Shown in pieces: positions 8,719-19,050 of a DNA stretch of 64,000 nucleotides. Position numbers and translations under genes: made by a program. Position 1 is the first letter of the stretch, and every line of letters starts with the position of its first letter. The stretch spans positions 558,001-622,000 of the forward strand of contig NZ_FXAO01000002.1 in the NCBI RefSeq assembly GCF_900177645.1, in the 5' to 3' direction. Below the pieces are notes generated by a model. The model was not told the DNA's origin and ran no database searches. It was given only the letters and a program-made list of their open reading frames with translations. Origin of the DNA: Arenibacter troitsensis (GTDB taxonomy: Bacteria > Bacteroidota > Bacteroidia > Flavobacteriales > Flavobacteriaceae).

Positions 8719-11295
8719 ATGAAGCAATTCAAATTTATACTTCTATTTGTCTTCTTACTTCCGATTGCCAAGGTTAATGCACAAGAAGGCACAAAAATCA
8801 AAGTAGCCTGTATTGGAAATAGTATCACCTTTGGTTACGGAATAAAGGACCGGATCAAGGACGCCTATCCCGAACAATTGGCACGTATGCTTGGGGAAGG
8901 ATATGAAGTGAAAAACTTTGGGATTAGTGGTAAAACCCTATTATCCAAAGGCAACGCCCCCTATATTGAAACCCAAGCCTATAAAGACGCCCTGGCCTAT
9001 AATCCTGACATCGTTATCATTAAATTGGGCACCAATGATAGTAAGGATTTTAACTGGGTCTACAAGGATGGGTTTAAAGCCGATTATCTTCGGCTCCTTG
9101 AATCCTTTCAAAATATAGCATCCAAGCCAACCATTTATCCATGTTTGGCCGTTCCCGTTTACGAAAAAGGCAGAAAGATCAGTGCCGAAATTGTGACCAA
9201 TGAGGTAAACCCTAAAATAAGGGAAATTGCCAAAGAGCAGGGTCTAAAATTAATCGACCTCTACACCCCTATGCTCGGAAAAGGCAAACTATTTCCAGAC
9301 GCTATACATCCCAATGGCGAAGGGGCGGGAGAAATTGCAAAAATTATCTACGAAAACCTTAGTGGTAAAAAAGCTGTTTTGGTAGATCAGCGTTTTCCTG
9401 GCAAAAAAACCGAATGGAAAGGATTCACACGATTCGACTTTGAATTTGATGGAAAAAAGGCATTTGTTATAGAACCAACAAAAGCCATACCTGGCAAGCC
9501 CTGGGTATGGAGGGCACGTTTCCCTGGTTGGCACACCGAAATGGACAGCATTTTACTTTCAGAAGGTTTTCACCTTGCCTATTTGAACACCAACAACCAA
9601 TTTGGAAGTCCAAAAGCCATGAAATCTTGGGATAGATTCTACAAGTACCTTATCAGGTCTCATGATTTTAGTAAAAAAGTAGCTCTAGAAGGTGTTAGTA
9701 GAGGAGGTTTATTTGTCTATAACTGGGCAAAAATGCATCCTGAATTGGTTAGTTGCATCTATACGGAAGCCCCGGTATGCGACTTTAAAAGTTGGCCCGG
9801 CGGATTTGGTAGTGGAATAGGCTCGGAAAAGGACTGGAAAACCTTGAAGGAAGAATATGGGTTTAAATCGGATGCCGAAGCCAAAAAGCACGACAATAAC
9901 CCCATGGACAACCTTGAAGGTTTGGCAAAAGCCAAAGTTCCAGTTCTGCATATGATAAGTCTTACAGACTCCGTGGTTCCTCCCAAGGAAAACACCTTTC
10001 CGTTAATAAACAAATATTTGGAGCTTGGGGGAATCGCCACAGTGGTAACTTGTACCGAGGGAAAACAAACCCTTCACGGGCATCATTTTCCTATTGAGAC
10101 GCCGAGATTGGGTGCCGATTTCATTAAGTATTACAGCAAATCGGAAGCTAAACCTCTTGATCCATCGGCCTACCATAACCTGAGAAATGGACTCCAAAAC
10201 AGCCAGATTAAATTTGAACATGAAAAAAAAGGTAGGGTAGCCTTTTTGGGTGGATCCATTACTTATAATGGTGGATGGCGCGATAGTATTACGAATTATT
10301 TAAAAGATAGATTTCCTGAAACCCGGTTCGAGTTCATTGCCGCGGGAATTCCCTCTACAGGTTCAACCCCAGGTGCATTCCGTATGGAGCGCGATCTATT
10401 TATTAATGGGCCGGTAGACCTATTATTTGAAGAAGCCGCTGTAAACGATGCAACCAATGGTAGAACGGATGAAGAGCAAATAAGGGCCATGGAAGGTATT
10501 GTACGCCATGCGAGATACCAAAATCCGGCAACGGATATAGTAATCATGCATTTTGTTGACCCCGGTAAAATGAAATTATACCGTCAGGGAGAAACCCCCA
10601 AGGTTATCCTTAACCATGAAAAAGTGGCCCAGCATTACGGCATTCCCACTATCAATCTGGCCAAAGAAGTAACGGAACGCATCGACGCCGGTGAATTTAC
10701 CTGGAAGGACGATTTTAAAAACTTACACCCATCCCCTTTTGGGCAAGGGGTTTATGCACGCTCCATGATAGCATTGCTAGAGAATTCTTGGCTAGGACCT
10801 GCTGCCGAAGACGATAAAATAAAAAGTCACAATTTGCCCGAGCCTTTGAACGAACTAAACTATGATAATGGGACGCTAGTTGATATAACTAACGCCAAAA
10901 TAAGCGGAGATTGGAAGTTGGTGCCTAACTGGGAACCCCAAGATGGCAAAGGCACTAGAAATAACTACACCAATGTACCCATGCTGATTGGCGAGAAGGC
11001 CAACAAGGGAAAAGCAAGTCTTGCCTTTGAAGGCAACACTGTGGGAATAGCTGTAGCAGCCGGTCCCGATGCAGGATTTATCCAATACAGGATAGACAAA
11101 GGAGAATGGCAAAAATTGGACCTATTGACCAATTGGAGCAGAAGCCTACACCTGCCTTGGTTCTTTACCCTTGCCAGTGGACTGGAAAACAAAAAACACA
11201 CTTTACAGATTAAAATAGCAGAAAAAGAAGACCCAAAACGAATTGGCAACACTTGTAGAATACGGTATTTCTACATCAACAAAAAAACCCCTTAA
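8719..11295 (+). CDS. three-domain esterase: SGNH - alpha/beta hydrolase - SGNH
   Basis: This 858-residue exported protein appears to contain three separate hydrolase folds. Domain 1 (about 25-215) is a GDSL/SGNH esterase with Ser35 in GNSITFG, GTND at 104-107 and DAIH at 194-197. Domain 2 (about 235-475) looks like an alpha/beta hydrolase with the nucleophile elbow GVSRGG (Ser327) and a late His in LHGHHF. Domain 3 (about 503-690) is a second SGNH fold with GGSITYNGG (Ser513), an AAVNDATN block and LHPSPFG. The remaining C-terminus (about 700-858) looks like a beta-sandwich. The signal peptide ends near VNA-Q. The likely role is removal of acyl groups from a polysaccharide. The frame is intact and all three nucleophiles are present. 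Confidence 0.88.
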   Translation: MKQFKFILLFVFLLPIAKVNAQEGTKIKVACIGNSITFGYGIKDRIKDAYPEQLARMLGEGYEVKNFGISGKTLLSKGNAPYIETQAYKDALAYNPDIVIIKLGTNDSKDFNWVYKDGFKADYLRLLESFQNIASKPTIYPCLAVPVYEKGRKISAEIVTNEVNPKIREIAKEQGLKLIDLYTPMLGKGKLFPDAIHPNGEGAGEIAKIIYENLSGKKAVLVDQRFPGKKTEWKGFTRFDFEFDGKKAFVIEPTKAIPGKPWVWRARFPGWHTEMDSILLSEGFHLAYLNTNNQFGSPKAMKSWDRFYKYLIRSHDFSKKVALEGVSRGGLFVYNWAKMHPELVSCIYTEAPVCDFKSWPGGFGSGIGSEKDWKTLKEEYGFKSDAEAKKHDNNPMDNLEGLAKAKVPVLHMISLTDSVVPPKENTFPLINKYLELGGIATVVTCTEGKQTLHGHHFPIETPRLGADFIKYYSKSEAKPLDPSAYHNLRNGLQNSQIKFEHEKKGRVAFLGGSITYNGGWRDSITNYLKDRFPETRFEFIAAGIPSTGSTPGAFRMERDLFINGPVDLLFEEAAVNDATNGRTDEEQIRAMEGIVRHARYQNPATDIVIMHFVDPGKMKLYRQGETPKVILNHEKVAQHYGIPTINLAKEVTERIDAGEFTWKDDFKNLHPSPFGQGVYARSMIALLENSWLGPAAEDDKIKSHNLPEPLNELNYDNGTLVDITNAKISGDWKLVPNWEPQDGKGTRNNYTNVPMLIGEKANKGKASLAFEGNTVGIAVAAGPDAGFIQYRIDKGEWQKLDLLTNWSRSLHLPWFFTLASGLENKKHTLQIKIAEKEDPKRIGNTCRIRYFYINKKTP

Positions 11296-11310
11296 TATTA
11301 AGATTACCTA

Positions 11311-13923
11311 ATGATCAAACAATCAAAGAACAACCATTTCAATATACTACCTGTACTACTAATACTGGCATTGGGTCTATGCCTAAAATCTAATGCCCAA
11401 CAGCCAATTAAGGTCTTTATACTGGCCGGACAATCCAATATGCAAGGTCACGGAGAGATGGAAAAAGGGGATAAAGGCAACCTGAGGTGGTTGATCAACA
11501 ATGACAACGAAGGTGTATATCAACACTTGGTGGATGAGAAAGGGGAATGGTCAGAAAGGGATGACGTGTTTATCTATACGTGGGATAAATTCAACGCTAT
11601 TAAAACAGGAAAATTAAGTGCAGGTTATGGTGGTTTTGATACCACAATTGGGCCTGAACTCGGCTTTGGCCATGTTACAGGAAACCATTATGAAAACAAA
11701 GTACTCCTTATAAAAACGTCTTGGGGCGGCAAAAGTCTGGCCGTGGATTTTCGTCCACCCTCTGCAGTCAGTGAATCGGGATATAACCGTATTCCCTCCC
11801 AACCCAAGGACACCGGATACTATTATGTGCAAATGCTATCTACCGTCCACAAAGTATTGGACAATTTGCAGCAATATGTTCCCGATTATCAGGGAGAAAG
11901 TTTTGAACTTGCAGGCTTTGGTTGGCATCAGGGCTGGAACGATCGGGTTACCAAAACGGCAAACAAATACTATGAAGAGAATTTAGTTCACTTCATAAAG
12001 GACATAAGGAAAGATTTGGGAACCCCTACTTTACCCTTTGTAATTGCCACCACAGGCATGAAGGGATGGGCAGACAAAGACCCAAGGGCAATATCCCTTA
12101 TGAATGCACAAATGGCAATGACGAACTATCCGGAATTTAAGGATAATGTATCGGTTGTTGATACAAGGGATTTTTATATAGAGACCGAAGATTCCCCATC
12201 AAAACAATTTTATCACTGGAATAGAAATGCAAAATCCTACCTTCTTATAGGAGAGGCTTTAGGCCAGGCCATGATAGATCTAAAGAAAAAACAAGCTGCC
12301 AACAATATTCATCAGGAAATTAGAAATGTCCCCAGCTATGATAGTAAATATTTAACCCCTACCCCTCCTATGGGCTGGAACAGCTGGAATGCCTTTGAAA
12401 AAGACATCGATGAAAATAAAATAAAGGAAATTGCAGACATCATGGTAAGTTCCGGAATGCGTGATGCTGGTTATAAATATTTGGTTTTGGACGATGCCTG
12501 GATGGCTTCGGAAAGAAACGAAAATGGACAATTGGTTGCCGATTCCATAAAGTTTCCTGGAGGAATGAAGGCTATTGGAGATTATATACACAGCAAAGGT
12601 CTTAAGTATGGCATATACGAATGTAGGGGCGATCTAACCTGTCAGAACCTACCCGGAAGTTTTGAACATGAACAAACGGACATGGATTCCTTTGCAGAAT
12701 GGGGCGTGGATTACATTAAATTGGATGCATGTTTCGCTAGAAAAAATGGAAGATTATCAACGGAAGACTTTGATGTTTATCATAAGGCCATCCTTAAAAC
12801 AGGAAGACCTATGGTTTTAAGTATTTCAGATTTTGGTAGTGGAGCCTGGGCCTGGGGAGGTAAAGATTATGGGCAACTTTGGCGCACCTCCATGGATATC
12901 TATCCCAGAATACAATCTGTTTACCGCTGTGCGGAAACCTCTGGTGGCAACGGGGCCATTCACCCAGCATTTAAAGGTTTATGGCAATTTGCAGGTCCAG
13001 ATAGTTGGAACGACCCGGACATGCTTCAGGTGGGCAATTTAAAAAACACTATTGAGGACAAGGCCCATTTTAGTCTATGGAGTATTTTGGCCGCTCCTAT
13101 TATGGCAGGAAACGATCTACGCTCCATGTCGGATGAGGTTAAAAACATCCTTTTGGCATCTGAAGTAATCGCAGTCAATCAAGATTCAAGGGCACACCAA
13201 GGGTTTAAAGTGTATGACAAGGATAGCCTTGAAATATACAACAAGCCATTATCCGATGGAACTACGTCCGTATTAATGCTCAATAAAGGTGAAAAAAGAT
13301 CGGATATCACCGTGCTGTGGGATCAAATCAAGGTATCTGGCCCGCAAAATGTAAGGGACCTTTGGCTCGGAAAGGAGCTCGGTAAATTTAATGGTTCATT
13401 TACCGCAAAGAATCTTGGAAAACACGAACATCTTTTACTTAAAATAGGAACTATTGGAAGTACCCCTGTTGCCGGCCCAACACCCGTAGCGGAAGAAAAA
13501 TACACCATAACCCAAGAAGGGACTACTTACCTGAGCGATATTTATTATCTGCTCAAAAAGGGAAATGCACCTGTAGAGGACAAAAATTTTCATGGAAAGC
13601 CCTTAAAAGTTGGTGGCAAAAAATACGAAAAGGGACTAGGGGTAAAAAGCAATTCGGAAGTAATGTACAGGCTTAACGGAAAAGCACAACGTTTTCGGGC
13701 AGTAGTCTCCTTAGACAAAAGCTCGTCAAAAGGTGCCTCTGGTAGGTTTCAAATTATGGTGGAGGAAAAATTTGGAGGCCGTGTCATTTTTGATAGTGGC
13801 AATATTAAAAAAGGCAAAGTTAACATTGATATAGACGTAAGTGGCCTAGACTTTATTCTTCTGGACTTTTCAGGAAAAAAGGTATTTGGCAATTGGGGAG
13901 ATGCAAAGGTAATATCCCAATAA
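11311..13923 (+). CDS. SASA-type esterase fused to GH27 alpha-galactosidase with NPCBM-like C-terminus
   Basis: An 870-residue fusion. Residues about 33-330 form a sialate-O-acetylesterase-like (SASA) domain with LAGQSNMQGHGE (Ser42), KTSWGGKSLA and GFGWHQGWND. Residues about 346-735 match GH27: PPMGWNSWNAF at the barrel start, the nucleophile in YIKLDAC (Asp472), the acid/base in WRTSMDI (Asp529) and SWNDPDML. The C-terminal 125 residues (KVGGKKYEKGLGVKSNSEV onward) resemble an NPCBM carbohydrate-binding domain. The signal peptide ends at SNA-Q. It should cleave terminal alpha-galactosyl residues while removing a nearby acyl group. All expected catalytic residues are visible. The gene starts 15 bp after the preceding esterase. 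Confidence 0.92.
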   Translation: MIKQSKNNHFNILPVLLILALGLCLKSNAQQPIKVFILAGQSNMQGHGEMEKGDKGNLRWLINNDNEGVYQHLVDEKGEWSERDDVFIYTWDKFNAIKTGKLSAGYGGFDTTIGPELGFGHVTGNHYENKVLLIKTSWGGKSLAVDFRPPSAVSESGYNRIPSQPKDTGYYYVQMLSTVHKVLDNLQQYVPDYQGESFELAGFGWHQGWNDRVTKTANKYYEENLVHFIKDIRKDLGTPTLPFVIATTGMKGWADKDPRAISLMNAQMAMTNYPEFKDNVSVVDTRDFYIETEDSPSKQFYHWNRNAKSYLLIGEALGQAMIDLKKKQAANNIHQEIRNVPSYDSKYLTPTPPMGWNSWNAFEKDIDENKIKEIADIMVSSGMRDAGYKYLVLDDAWMASERNENGQLVADSIKFPGGMKAIGDYIHSKGLKYGIYECRGDLTCQNLPGSFEHEQTDMDSFAEWGVDYIKLDACFARKNGRLSTEDFDVYHKAILKTGRPMVLSISDFGSGAWAWGGKDYGQLWRTSMDIYPRIQSVYRCAETSGGNGAIHPAFKGLWQFAGPDSWNDPDMLQVGNLKNTIEDKAHFSLWSILAAPIMAGNDLRSMSDEVKNILLASEVIAVNQDSRAHQGFKVYDKDSLEIYNKPLSDGTTSVLMLNKGEKRSDITVLWDQIKVSGPQNVRDLWLGKELGKFNGSFTAKNLGKHEHLLLKIGTIGSTPVAGPTPVAEEKYTITQEGTTYLSDIYYLLKKGNAPVEDKNFHGKPLKVGGKKYEKGLGVKSNSEVMYRLNGKAQRFRAVVSLDKSSSKGASGRFQIMVEEKFGGRVIFDSGNIKKGKVNIDIDVSGLDFILLDFSGKKVFGNWGDAKVISQ

Positions 13924-14005
13924 TCAACTAGAAACACATGGGTACCTTGATGGTTAACCTCCTAGGTAGAAATTTATAAGCCAAAATTAATATTGAATAT
14001 ATATT

Positions 14006-16555
14006 ATGACCAAAAACAACCTAAAATTAAAAATCAAGGATCTTAGATACAACCTGATCCTAATGATAACCATCTTGGTAGGCTGTCATATTGCCTTATT
14101 TGGCCTATACAATTCCTCCGATCAAAACAATGATCACAGTGGAGAGCTGGCTGCAACGGATTATAAGGATATAGAAAACAGTCCCCAACTTAAGGAAAAC
14201 GAGTTTTTAACACTGAACACCAAGGATTTTGACAACGCCCTTTGGATTACGGATAATCGTAGTCTACCAAAAAAGGATTCCCTTTTCTACCTTGACCACC
14301 CTGCACCCATTTTTAGAAAGGAATTTAAAGCCCAAGGCAAAATTAAAAAGGCAACTCTTTATATTACCTCAGCAGGCTACTACAAAGGAAGCATTAATGG
14401 TGAGCCCATAGGTAAAAACGTACTGGACCCGGCTTGGACGGACTACAGCAAAAGAACCTACTACACGGAATACGATATCACCTCACAGATCAAAAAAGGC
14501 AAAAACAGTCTTGGGGTTAGTTTAGGAAACGGATTTTACAACCCACTTCCTTTGAGGAAATGGGGCAGAAGAAATTTAAGGAAAGATCTTAATGTAGGCA
14601 AGCCAACGTTTATCGCCAATCTTGTATTGCAATATCAAAATGGCGACAGTCAAAGTATCATTACAGACAGTTCATGGAAATATTCTTACGGTCCAATAAT
14701 TAGGAACAGCGTTTATTTGGGTACGGTCTACGATGCAAGACAGGAAATAAAAGGCTGGCAACTACCCGGCTTTAAAGATAATTCCTGGAATTCCGCAATT
14801 ATAGGCAATAGCCCTGGCGGTGACTTACAAAAGGCATTTTTCCCACCTGTACAAGTCACCAATACCATAACCCCTATAGCGGTTACATCTCCAGAAAACG
14901 GAGTTCATCTCGTGGACATGGGGGTAAATTTTACGGGGACCTATAAAATTAAACTATCAGGAAAAATAGGGGACACCATTAAGTTCAGGTTTGGGGAGCG
15001 TATTTATGAAAATGGCACCCTAAACCCAATGACCACGGTAATCGGTCAGATAAAAAGAAAAGGCGTTGGCGGACCTGGAGCACCTGAAATTGCTTGGCAA
15101 ACGGACACCTATGTTATCGGAAAGGATAGCCCTACCTGGTTCGAACCTGAATTCACTTATCACGTATATAGATATATGGAAATCAAGGGTCTCCATAAAG
15201 CGCCTGAAATTTCAGATATTCAAGGCCTCCCAATACATACCAACGTTGAAAACGCCGGAGATTTCACAAGTTCTTCCGAACTATTAAATAAAATTCAAGA
15301 GATTACCGAAAGAACCTTTTTGGCCAACCTGGTCAGTGTCCAATCCGATTGCGCTGCTAGGGAAAAATTCGGTTATGGGGGAGATTTAAATGCCACTAGC
15401 GAATCCTATATCAACAACTATGATATGAAAGGAATCTACCGTAAAACCGTATATGACTGGTTAGACGCTATGAAAGATTCCTCTTTTGTGGATACTGCCC
15501 CATTTGCTGGAGTACAATATTGCGGTATTAGTTGGGAGTCCGCATATCTTACTACACAGTATTATCTATACCTCTATTATAATGACACCGATTTTGTAAA
15601 GGAACTTTATAAAACAAATATTAAATGGATGGAAAAAGTGGCCAAAATACATCCAGAAGGAATGGTAAACAAAGGCCTAAGCGACCATGAATCCCTAGAA
15701 CCCGTGCCAGTACAATTAACGGGTACTGCGCATTATCTACAATGTGCCGAAATAATGGAAACCTTTGCCGAAGTGATGGACGATAAAGAAAACAAATCCA
15801 AATATGGCCAACTTGCAGATCACTTAAGAACGCTTATCAAAAATGAATTCTGGGATAAGCCTGTAAACGGGAAGATAAACCGCCAAACCCTGTTTTCCAC
15901 CTTGTTATATCACAACATTGTACCTAAAAATGAACTTGAAGCAGCCAAGGACTCTCTACAAAAAGCTTTGTACAGCGGTCCCAATGGTCATCTTAATACT
16001 GGAATTTTCGGAACCAAATACGCCCTAGAGGCCATTTCCAAACATATTTCCCCAGAAGTGGTTTACAAGGTAGTAAACAGTAAGGAATATCCAGGTTGGG
16101 GCTTTATGGTAGACAATGGAGCTACCACCATTTGGGAGACCTGGAAGGAAAGTGATGGTGTTTTTTCCAACAGCCACCCCATGTTCGGATCTGTTTCCGA
16201 ATGGTTTTACCGCTGGCTTGGGGGCATACAGCCAGACCCTGAGAATCCAGGATTCAAAAAATTTGTGCTATCCCCCTCTACCCCTGCCGGCCTAGAGTTT
16301 GTGAATACAAAATATGAATCTCCTTACGGAACCATTGTATCCAATTGGAAGAAAGAATCCCTGGGCATCTACCGCTATGATATGACTATTCCCAAAAACA
16401 GCATCGGTATGGTTAATTTAAGGGAGGTTGCATCCAAAAAAATAAGTATCACTAAAAATGGTGTACCGCTTAAAAACAACAGCATAAAAAACCTGGAAAC
16501 AGGAAAGTTCGAACTCAATGAAGGGGATTATTCCATAGTTGTATCACCAAAATAA
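14006..16555 (+). CDS. alpha-L-rhamnosidase, GH78
   Basis: An 849-residue rhamnosidase that should release alpha-linked L-rhamnose. The N-terminus has a hydrophobic segment with ILVGC (Cys27), suggesting a lipoprotein. Beta-domains follow (with ATLYITSAGYYKGSINGEPIG, LDPAWTDYSKRTYY, and GNGFYNP), then the (alpha/alpha)6 barrel. The GH78 catalytic block is D-C-A-A-R-E-K-F-G-Y-G-G-D from Asp448. The usual Pro after Cys is replaced by Ala, but the acidic residues are kept. GATTIWETWKESDG later in the barrel gives the second catalytic Glu. Its presence links this run to the rhamnose pathway at 44801-51181. Confidence 0.94.
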   Translation: MTKNNLKLKIKDLRYNLILMITILVGCHIALFGLYNSSDQNNDHSGELAATDYKDIENSPQLKENEFLTLNTKDFDNALWITDNRSLPKKDSLFYLDHPAPIFRKEFKAQGKIKKATLYITSAGYYKGSINGEPIGKNVLDPAWTDYSKRTYYTEYDITSQIKKGKNSLGVSLGNGFYNPLPLRKWGRRNLRKDLNVGKPTFIANLVLQYQNGDSQSIITDSSWKYSYGPIIRNSVYLGTVYDARQEIKGWQLPGFKDNSWNSAIIGNSPGGDLQKAFFPPVQVTNTITPIAVTSPENGVHLVDMGVNFTGTYKIKLSGKIGDTIKFRFGERIYENGTLNPMTTVIGQIKRKGVGGPGAPEIAWQTDTYVIGKDSPTWFEPEFTYHVYRYMEIKGLHKAPEISDIQGLPIHTNVENAGDFTSSSELLNKIQEITERTFLANLVSVQSDCAAREKFGYGGDLNATSESYINNYDMKGIYRKTVYDWLDAMKDSSFVDTAPFAGVQYCGISWESAYLTTQYYLYLYYNDTDFVKELYKTNIKWMEKVAKIHPEGMVNKGLSDHESLEPVPVQLTGTAHYLQCAEIMETFAEVMDDKENKSKYGQLADHLRTLIKNEFWDKPVNGKINRQTLFSTLLYHNIVPKNELEAAKDSLQKALYSGPNGHLNTGIFGTKYALEAISKHISPEVVYKVVNSKEYPGWGFMVDNGATTIWETWKESDGVFSNSHPMFGSVSEWFYRWLGGIQPDPENPGFKKFVLSPSTPAGLEFVNTKYESPYGTIVSNWKKESLGIYRYDMTIPKNSIGMVNLREVASKKISITKNGVPLKNNSIKNLETGKFELNEGDYSIVVSPK

Positions 16556-16629
16556 TAACCATAATATGCTATTACCTTAATACAATTCTTTAAACCAAGA
16601 AATGTATTTTAACAATAGTTAAGACACCA

Positions 16630-19041
16630 ATGATTACCATGAAATTACATAATTCTTCCATTAAAAATTACATTGTATATAGCTTATTGTTTCTCCCACT
16701 TTTTACCTTAACGGCCCAAAACAATATCTCTGCGGGTGCAGATGAGCGAACCCCATCAAAGGCACAATATTTTAGTTGGATCAACAATACCAACGAAGGT
16801 GCCACGGCGGAACATACCAAGATCAATCTTGAATTTTTTGGTTGGCTTAAAAAGGAATATGGGATGCAATTGGACATTTATGCCTTGGATGCAGGGGCCA
16901 TAGATGGCAAGAATTTTTATGGCAGCATATATTCTGATCGGTTTAAAAAGCAATTTCCGGATGGATTTGACCCTATTTACGCACAAGCTAAAAACTTGGA
17001 CATACGATTGGGGGTTTGGGGAGGACCTGACGGATTTGGGGATACGCCGGAGGAAGAAAAGGCTAGAATAGATCAAATGGTAAAACTATGTAGGGATTAT
17101 GATTTTGCCCTGTTCAAATTTGATGCAGTTTGTGGGCCTTTGCGTCCGGAAAAAGAAGATGCCTTCATTACTATGATGGAAGAAGCCCGTGAACATAGTC
17201 CTGATTTAATTTTATTAAACCACCGTCTGGGTCTTGATAAAGCCAAACCCTATGCCACTACTTTTTTATGGGGAGGCAATGAGACCTATATTGACGTTCA
17301 TATGGCAAATACAATGACAGCACCTCACCATAGGGCACAGGCAATGTCTAGAGGGCTTGTTCCGGACTTACAGCGCCTAACGGAAGACCATGGTGTTTGT
17401 ATCTCCTCCTGTTTGGATTATTGGGAAGATGATTTAATATTACAATCCTTCAACAGGAGTTTAATTCTCTCTCCAGAAATTTATGGAAATCCTTGGCTAT
17501 TGAATGACGATGAATTTTCTAAATTGGCCCATATCTATAACCTTCATAAAAAATACAGGGATATATTGGTCGATGGAAAAGTGCTAAGTGAATCTTATGG
17601 TCCCAATGCCGTTTCAAGGGGGAATGGCAAAACCCAAATATTAAGTCTTAGAAATTTAAATTGGGAAAAGGCCACCTATTCCATAAAATTAAATGAAGAG
17701 ATAGGTCTTAATACTGATGGGGATATAACCCTGATTCAATTACATCCTACCGAAAAATTGATAGGTACTTTTTCCAAAGGCGAATCAATTCCTGTAGATG
17801 TCCTCCCCTTCAGATCTGGACTGTTTTTGGCCACCACAGAAAAATACGAAGCTCCCCTTATAGCTGGGGCAAACTTTCAAACCATAAAAAATGTTTCCGA
17901 TGCCCCAACTGAAATGGAAGTTTTAGGAATGCCGGGAACTACAGCCAACATACAACTCCTAAATGGGAAACAATATACCTCAGCGGAAATCAATGGTAAA
18001 AGTGTTCAACAATTACTGAAAGGAAAAAAATTAAAACTGAAATTTCCCGGAAAGGAATTAAAACAAAACTTTCATCGCAAACTAAATCCGTTCACAGAAA
18101 TAGCTATTCCGGAAGATGTGGAAACCCTATACGAAGCTACTGTATTTGCCGCCGACAACAATGCTTTGGAAGTACGCTCCCTGCTGCGGTCGGGAGAAAC
18201 CAACATTCCCGAGGTGAAAGCTGCCCGGGATGCATTTTTTGATCAAGAGGCTTTTGTGAATAGAGGAGTTTGGGACAAGAATTTATTTGATGGCAATTTG
18301 GAAACCGGATTTTGGCCACAAAAAAAATATCGATTGGATACACGTATCGAAGGAGGTACTTTAAGATTGGATTTAGGAGAAATCACCTATTTGGACAAAC
18401 TCGTAATCACTGTTCCCAATGAATTTGCCTTACAGCCCTTACTTGTTGGGGAAGGTAATTTTGTGGAAATCTCTACCGACTTAGTACACTGGGAAGAACT
18501 AACATATTTGGCTGCCAAACAATCCGAAGTGAACGTAGGAAAAAAAGTACGCTATCTCAGGTTTAAAACTTTCCCCCAGCAAATCGTAGAGATAGAAGGT
18601 TGGGCCAAAGGACAAAAATTGGATAGAAGTTTATGGAAGGCCTCCAACCTATTTGCCTATCCTAGTACGAAAAAAGCGCAAAAAGTATGGAAGTCCAAAA
18701 TAGTATTGGATGAAATAACCGAGGGCAGTTATCTCTCCGTCGCTTTAAATGGTCAACATGGTATAGAAGGTGCCTATGCAGCAGCTAAAATGGGTAATAA
18801 ATATATTGGCTCCCCGGATAGGGCTTCATCCTACCCTGCCAATAATTGGGAATTTATGACCTCCCGCCGAGACAAGAACTACACCTATTACATCCCATTG
18901 GACGAAAGTATGATAGGAAAGGAAATAGAGGTATTTGTAATGGGATACGATAATGAAAACCTGAATTTTGATCCAGAATTATGGATTACAGCCTATCCAA
19001 ATCCTTGGGAAAAGTTAAAAATCACATTAAATAAAAAGTAG
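16630..19041 (+). CDS. putative clan-D-like glycoside hydrolase with discoidin-like domain
   Basis: I do not recognise a named family. After a signal peptide (ending near LTA-Q, residue 30) an 803-residue protein shows a TIM-barrel pattern: LDIYALDAGAIDG, IRLGVWGGPDGFG, then FALFKFDAVCG, where Asp165 sits where GH27/GH36 enzymes carry their nucleophile. SPDLILLNHRLG and ISSCLDYWEDD follow. Residues about 330-420 look like a C-terminal barrel sandwich. Residues about 545-660 (FDGNLETGFWP, GGTLRLDLGEITYLDKLVI, VRYLRFKTFP) resemble an F5/8 type C (discoidin) sugar-binding domain, followed by another beta-domain. A start at the second Met (16639) is equally possible. An alpha-galactosidase-like activity is an inference. 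Confidence 0.75.
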   Translation: MITMKLHNSSIKNYIVYSLLFLPLFTLTAQNNISAGADERTPSKAQYFSWINNTNEGATAEHTKINLEFFGWLKKEYGMQLDIYALDAGAIDGKNFYGSIYSDRFKKQFPDGFDPIYAQAKNLDIRLGVWGGPDGFGDTPEEEKARIDQMVKLCRDYDFALFKFDAVCGPLRPEKEDAFITMMEEAREHSPDLILLNHRLGLDKAKPYATTFLWGGNETYIDVHMANTMTAPHHRAQAMSRGLVPDLQRLTEDHGVCISSCLDYWEDDLILQSFNRSLILSPEIYGNPWLLNDDEFSKLAHIYNLHKKYRDILVDGKVLSESYGPNAVSRGNGKTQILSLRNLNWEKATYSIKLNEEIGLNTDGDITLIQLHPTEKLIGTFSKGESIPVDVLPFRSGLFLATTEKYEAPLIAGANFQTIKNVSDAPTEMEVLGMPGTTANIQLLNGKQYTSAEINGKSVQQLLKGKKLKLKFPGKELKQNFHRKLNPFTEIAIPEDVETLYEATVFAADNNALEVRSLLRSGETNIPEVKAARDAFFDQEAFVNRGVWDKNLFDGNLETGFWPQKKYRLDTRIEGGTLRLDLGEITYLDKLVITVPNEFALQPLLVGEGNFVEISTDLVHWEELTYLAAKQSEVNVGKKVRYLRFKTFPQQIVEIEGWAKGQKLDRSLWKASNLFAYPSTKKAQKVWKSKIVLDEITEGSYLSVALNGQHGIEGAYAAAKMGNKYIGSPDRASSYPANNWEFMTSRRDKNYTYYIPLDESMIGKEIEVFVMGYDNENLNFDPELWITAYPNPWEKLKITLNKK

Positions 19042-19050
19042 TCCCTTAAA

